From Minisyncoccota bacterium (GTDB lineage Bacteria > Patescibacteriota > Minisyncoccia > Phycocordibacterales > Phycocordibacteraceae): a stretch of DNA of 15,927 nt. Both the position numbers and the translations under genes were made by a program. Location: assembly GCA_028687085.1 (NCBI GenBank), contig JAQUAU010000020.1:1-15927 (forward strand), written 5' to 3'. Below, in pieces: positions 13,560 through 15,927 of the stretch (position 1 is the stretch's first letter; each line of letters opens with the position of its first letter). The notes below the pieces were generated by a model. It did no database searches, was not told where the DNA came from, and saw only the letters and a list, made by a program, of their open reading frames with translations.

Positions 13560-14548
13560 CAGGTCGCCCGTTCCGTGAGCCATTGCACATAGCGATCCAC
13601 ACCCTGTCCCACGGTCAGAAAGGTTCTATCATATCCCGCACCGCGCAGTTTACCGATTTCCGCCTGGGTGAAGCTCTGGTACTTACCATTCAGGGCTTCT
13701 GGCATATCGACATAACGAATGACCTGCGTTTTCTGCAGTGCGGGCAGGGTCAGTGTCGGGCGGTTTGCGCGCTGCTCCAGGCTATTGATGACGGCGACTG
13801 CCATCTCGTTGAAACTCTGCGCCTGTCCTGTGCCAACATTGTAAATTCCGCTGTGCGGGTGATCCAGGAAATGCATATTGACGGAAACCACATCGTCTAT
13901 ATAAATGAAATCGCGCCGTTGTTCACCATCGGCATAGCTGCCAGACCCGGCAAACAGGCGAACATGGTTGTCCAACCGGTATTGGTTGTAAAAATGCAGC
14001 GCCACTGAGGCCATGCGGTTTTTGTGAAACTCGCGTGGGCCGTAGACGTTAAAATAACGAAAGCCATGTACCGGCGCCCGCAAATCCGTCCAGATCTGCC
14101 GGAGGTACTGGTCGAACTGAAATTTGCTGAATCCGTAGACGTTGAGGGGCGATTCGGCGTAGCGCTCCTCGACAAAGACACCAGTCATGCCGTAGACCGA
14201 GGCGCTGGAGGCATAAAGAAAGGGAACATCATGATGTTGGCACCAATGCAGCAACACCTTGCTGAAGGTGAAGTTGTTTTCCATGACATAACGGCCATCT
14301 GTCGCCATCGTATCGGAGCATGCGCCTTCATGGAAAACGGCGTCGACACCCTTCAGATGTTTGTTCTCTATCAGCCGAAGGAAAGCTTCTGCCTCCATGT
14401 AGTCGGCAATTTCCAGATCGGTGAGATTGAGAAACTTGTCGGCGCGGCTCAGATGGTCGACGACGAGAATATCCGTAATGCCCCGTTGATTGAGGGCCTG
14501 CACGAGATTGGCGCCGATAAAACCGGCCCCGCCAGTGACGATATACAT
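13559..14548 (-). CDS. hldD: ADP-L-glycero-D-manno-heptose 6-epimerase
   Basis: The 329-aa protein is the standard length. The NAD(P)-binding motif GGAGFIG is at 6-12. HEGACSDTMATDGRYVMENN at 73-92 is the hallmark of HldD (RfaD/GmhD). SSASVYG follows at 114-120, then Y138-GFS-K142, and PREFHKNRMAS further on, which is a substrate-binding part specific to this family. The enzyme makes the L-glycero form of ADP-heptose, the donor for LPS inner-core heptose, in the cytoplasm. AGGAGG lies 7 nt before ATG 14548. The next gene is translationally coupled (TGATG). Confidence 0.95.
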   Translation of the reverse strand: MYIVTGGAGFIGANLVQALNQRGITDILVVDHLSRADKFLNLTDLEIADYMEAEAFLRLIENKHLKGVDAVFHEGACSDTMATDGRYVMENNFTFSKVLLHWCQHHDVPFLYASSASVYGMTGVFVEERYAESPLNVYGFSKFQFDQYLRQIWTDLRAPVHGFRYFNVYGPREFHKNRMASVALHFYNQYRLDNHVRLFAGSGSYADGEQRRDFIYIDDVVSVNMHFLDHPHSGIYNVGTGQAQSFNEMAVAVINSLEQRANRPTLTLPALQKTQVIRYVDMPEALNGKYQSFTQAEIGKLRGAGYDRTFLTVGQGVDRYVQWLTERAT

Positions 14549-14586
14549 GCGTACTCCTCCTTTTGCGGCTATGATAACAGAAAGCA

Positions 14587-14607
14587 GGCACCTTCCTATA
14601 AGGTGCC
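14587..14607. other. Perfect 8-bp hairpin between hldD and the antiporter gene
   Basis: GGCACCTT, loop CCTAT, AAGGTGCC. It lies in the divergent intergenic region 14549-14707. A T tract is lacking on both sides, so a bidirectional terminator is unlikely; an operator or leader structure is possible. Confidence 0.55.
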
Positions 14608-14666
14608 ATCACCCTGCTCTTTCTTCAGGCTCAACACCTGCCCTATTCCTGCTGCAAAAATCAGAT

Positions 14667-14688
14667 AGTGCCCCTACAGAGGGGCACT
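14667..14688 (+). other. Perfect 9-bp hairpin before the antiporter ribosome binding site
   Basis: AGTGCCCCT, loop ACAG, AGGGGCACT. It ends 10 nt before the AGGAGG of the antiporter gene, so in the mRNA it would stand just before the ribosome binding site. Candidate leader control element. Confidence 0.55.
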
Positions 14689-14707
14689 GCCATGTCCGAG
14701 GAGGAAC

Positions 14708-15927
14708 ATGCAAGACCACGGCCTGTTGACGATCATCCTGCTCTTGGCTACCGGAGTGCTGCTGGTTGGCTTTCTGCGCCACCTGCGTCTGCCGGCAGTC
14801 TTTGCATATCTTTTGACAGGTGTCATTCTAGGTCCGCACGCCCTGGCCGTAGTGCCCGATCTTGCCAGCACCCGACAGCTTGCCGCCTTCGGGGTGGTTT
14901 TTCTGATGTTTACCATCGGCCTGGAATTCAGTCTCGCGCAGTTCCTGAGTATGCGCCGCCTGGTATTTGGCATGGGACTGGCTCAGGTCGTTCTGACCAG
15001 TCTGGTCTTTGTCGGCATCGCATTGCTCATCCCGCTTTCCTGGAAGACGGGGGTGATCCTCGGTGGAATTTTGGCTATGTCATCCACTGCCATGGTGGTG
15101 CGGGCGCTGGCCGAAAAAATGGAAATACAGACCCGGCATGGGCGTATCGCCGTAAGTGTGCTGCTGTTCCAGGATCTCGCCGTAGTCCCGTTACTGATTC
15201 TGATCCCTGCGCTTGCCGGTTCGGCCAACAATCTGGCAGATGACCTGGCCATGGCCGGACTGAAGGCGGTGCTGGTGCTGTTGGTCCTGCTGGTGGTCGG
15301 GCGGCCGGTGATGCGACCCTGGTTTCAGCTCGTGGCCAATCGAAAGTCGACAGAGCTGTTCATGCTCAATGTGTTGCTGGTGACCCTCGGGCTCGCGTGG
15401 ATTACCGAACAGGCGGGATTATCGCTGGCACTGGGTGCTTTTGTAGCGGGGATGCTGATTTCCGAGACGGCTTACCGCTATCAGGTGGAAGCGGATATCG
15501 CACCTTTTCGCGATATTTTACTGGGTCTTTTTTTCGTTACCATTGGCATGCTCGTGGATTTGCCGGCGTGGTGGGCGAATCTGGGCTGGGTCATAATCGT
15601 GCTGGCCATGATTCTGCTGCTCAAGGGCGCGCTGGTCTGGGGACTCGCACGTCTTTTCGGTTATGAGTCAGGCGTGGCATTGCGCTCAGCCATTGTCCTG
15701 GCTCAGGCGGGTGAGTTTGGTTTCGTGCTGCTGGCGTTAGCCAACCAGTATCAATTGTTACCTGCCCATGTGCTGCAACCGGTTCTCGGCGGTATGCTCC
15801 TGTCCATGATGCTCGCACCTGTTCTGGTGGAGCGTAACGGATGGTTGACCCGTCAAATGGTGGGCAGCTATCGCCACCATCGTGATCAGCAACTGGCGGA
15901 TATCCGTTCGGCAAATTTGCAGGCTCA
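14708..15927 (+). CDS. Kef-type monovalent cation:proton antiporter (CPA2), 3' end outside window
   Basis: The first 406 codons are present and the frame runs off the right edge. ATG 14708 has GAGGAGG closely upstream (core GAGG at 6 nt, AGGAGG at 3 nt). The protein starts MQDHGLLTII and has about 12 hydrophobic segments. FTIGLEFS at about 76-83, the SSTAMV stretch, QDLAVVPLL, ALGAFVAGML and FFVTIGM are signature parts of KefB/KefC-like CPA2 transporters. They exchange K+ or Na+ for H+ across the inner membrane; a C-terminal TrkA-N domain is expected beyond the window. In an acidophile such a protein would help pH homeostasis, which is inference. Confidence 0.9.
   Translation, partial: MQDHGLLTIILLLATGVLLVGFLRHLRLPAVFAYLLTGVILGPHALAVVPDLASTRQLAAFGVVFLMFTIGLEFSLAQFLSMRRLVFGMGLAQVVLTSLVFVGIALLIPLSWKTGVILGGILAMSSTAMVVRALAEKMEIQTRHGRIAVSVLLFQDLAVVPLLILIPALAGSANNLADDLAMAGLKAVLVLLVLLVVGRPVMRPWFQLVANRKSTELFMLNVLLVTLGLAWITEQAGLSLALGAFVAGMLISETAYRYQVEADIAPFRDILLGLFFVTIGMLVDLPAWWANLGWVIIVLAMILLLKGALVWGLARLFGYESGVALRSAIVLAQAGEFGFVLLALANQYQLLPAHVLQPVLGGMLLSMMLAPVLVERNGWLTRQMVGSYRHHRDQQLADIRSANLQA

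Noticed and set aside
12708..13592. A long + strand frame of 294 codons opposite the epimerase gene.
   Set aside because: The - strand has complete Rossmann and YxxxK motifs over the same bases; the + strand product resembles nothing and lacks a start signal.
14668..15243. A + strand frame of 191 codons overlapping the start of the antiporter gene.
   Set aside because: It is out of frame with the antiporter, which has clear family motifs through the same bases and continues to the window edge.

Overview
The window holds an integrated filamentous phage (inovirus) followed by ordinary chromosomal genes of a Gram-negative bacterium. The host part encodes a class C penicillin-binding protein, an AmpG-like permease, a c-type cytochrome, a membrane fatty-acid desaturase, two nucleotide-sugar epimerases including the LPS-heptose enzyme HldD, and a Kef-type antiporter. 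This fits a proteobacterium. The style of the proteins makes me think of Acidithiobacillus, but that is recall and no sequence search was possible.

Left part, about 1-6967: inovirus prophage. Reading from its right end, a Cro/C1-type regulator (6601, + strand) faces away from an early/late operon on the - strand. That operon runs: 86-aa unknown protein (6414-6154), GTGA-coupled to a gpII/X-type replication initiator (6157-4889); hairpin; ssDNA-binding-protein candidate (4740-4420); small Cys-containing membrane protein (4416-4186); major coat protein with leader (4176-3910); a second, leaderless coat paralogue in the same frame directly after the coat stop codon (3906-3763); weak hairpin terminator; pIII/TspB-like adsorption protein (3724-2498); pVI-like protein (2488-2144); Zot/pI assembly ATPase (2144-1227); strong hairpin terminator (1185-1216). 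Beyond the terminator lies an accessory membrane protein with 8-residue repeats (1092-601), then a gene-poor end with an 11-bp tandem repeat and a small HTH remnant. No integrase, transposase or secretin gene is visible. Integration is best explained by host XerCD: a dif-like site lies at 6940-6967, directly after the dacB stop codon. The left attachment site is not in the window.

The regulatory region 6485-6600 is compact. The two divergent promoters use overlapping -35 hexamers, and copies of GCTTGAC plus a near-palindrome lie where a repressor would bind. The regulator's reading frame runs through the attachment site into host DNA, antisense to dacB, so its C-terminus in the lysogen is probably chimeric.

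Right part, 6979-15927: host. An AmpG-like MFS permease and dacB form a - strand pair related to peptidoglycan turnover. A lipoprotein-like Ala/Ser/Thr-rich protein and a cytochrome c with similar N-termini follow upstream, ending in a clear terminator. A desaturase stands alone on the + strand. A two-TM protein (12524-12120), a UDP-glucuronate-4-epimerase-like gene and hldD (coupled by TGATG) lie on the - strand. A Kef-type antiporter starts at 14708 and runs off the right edge.
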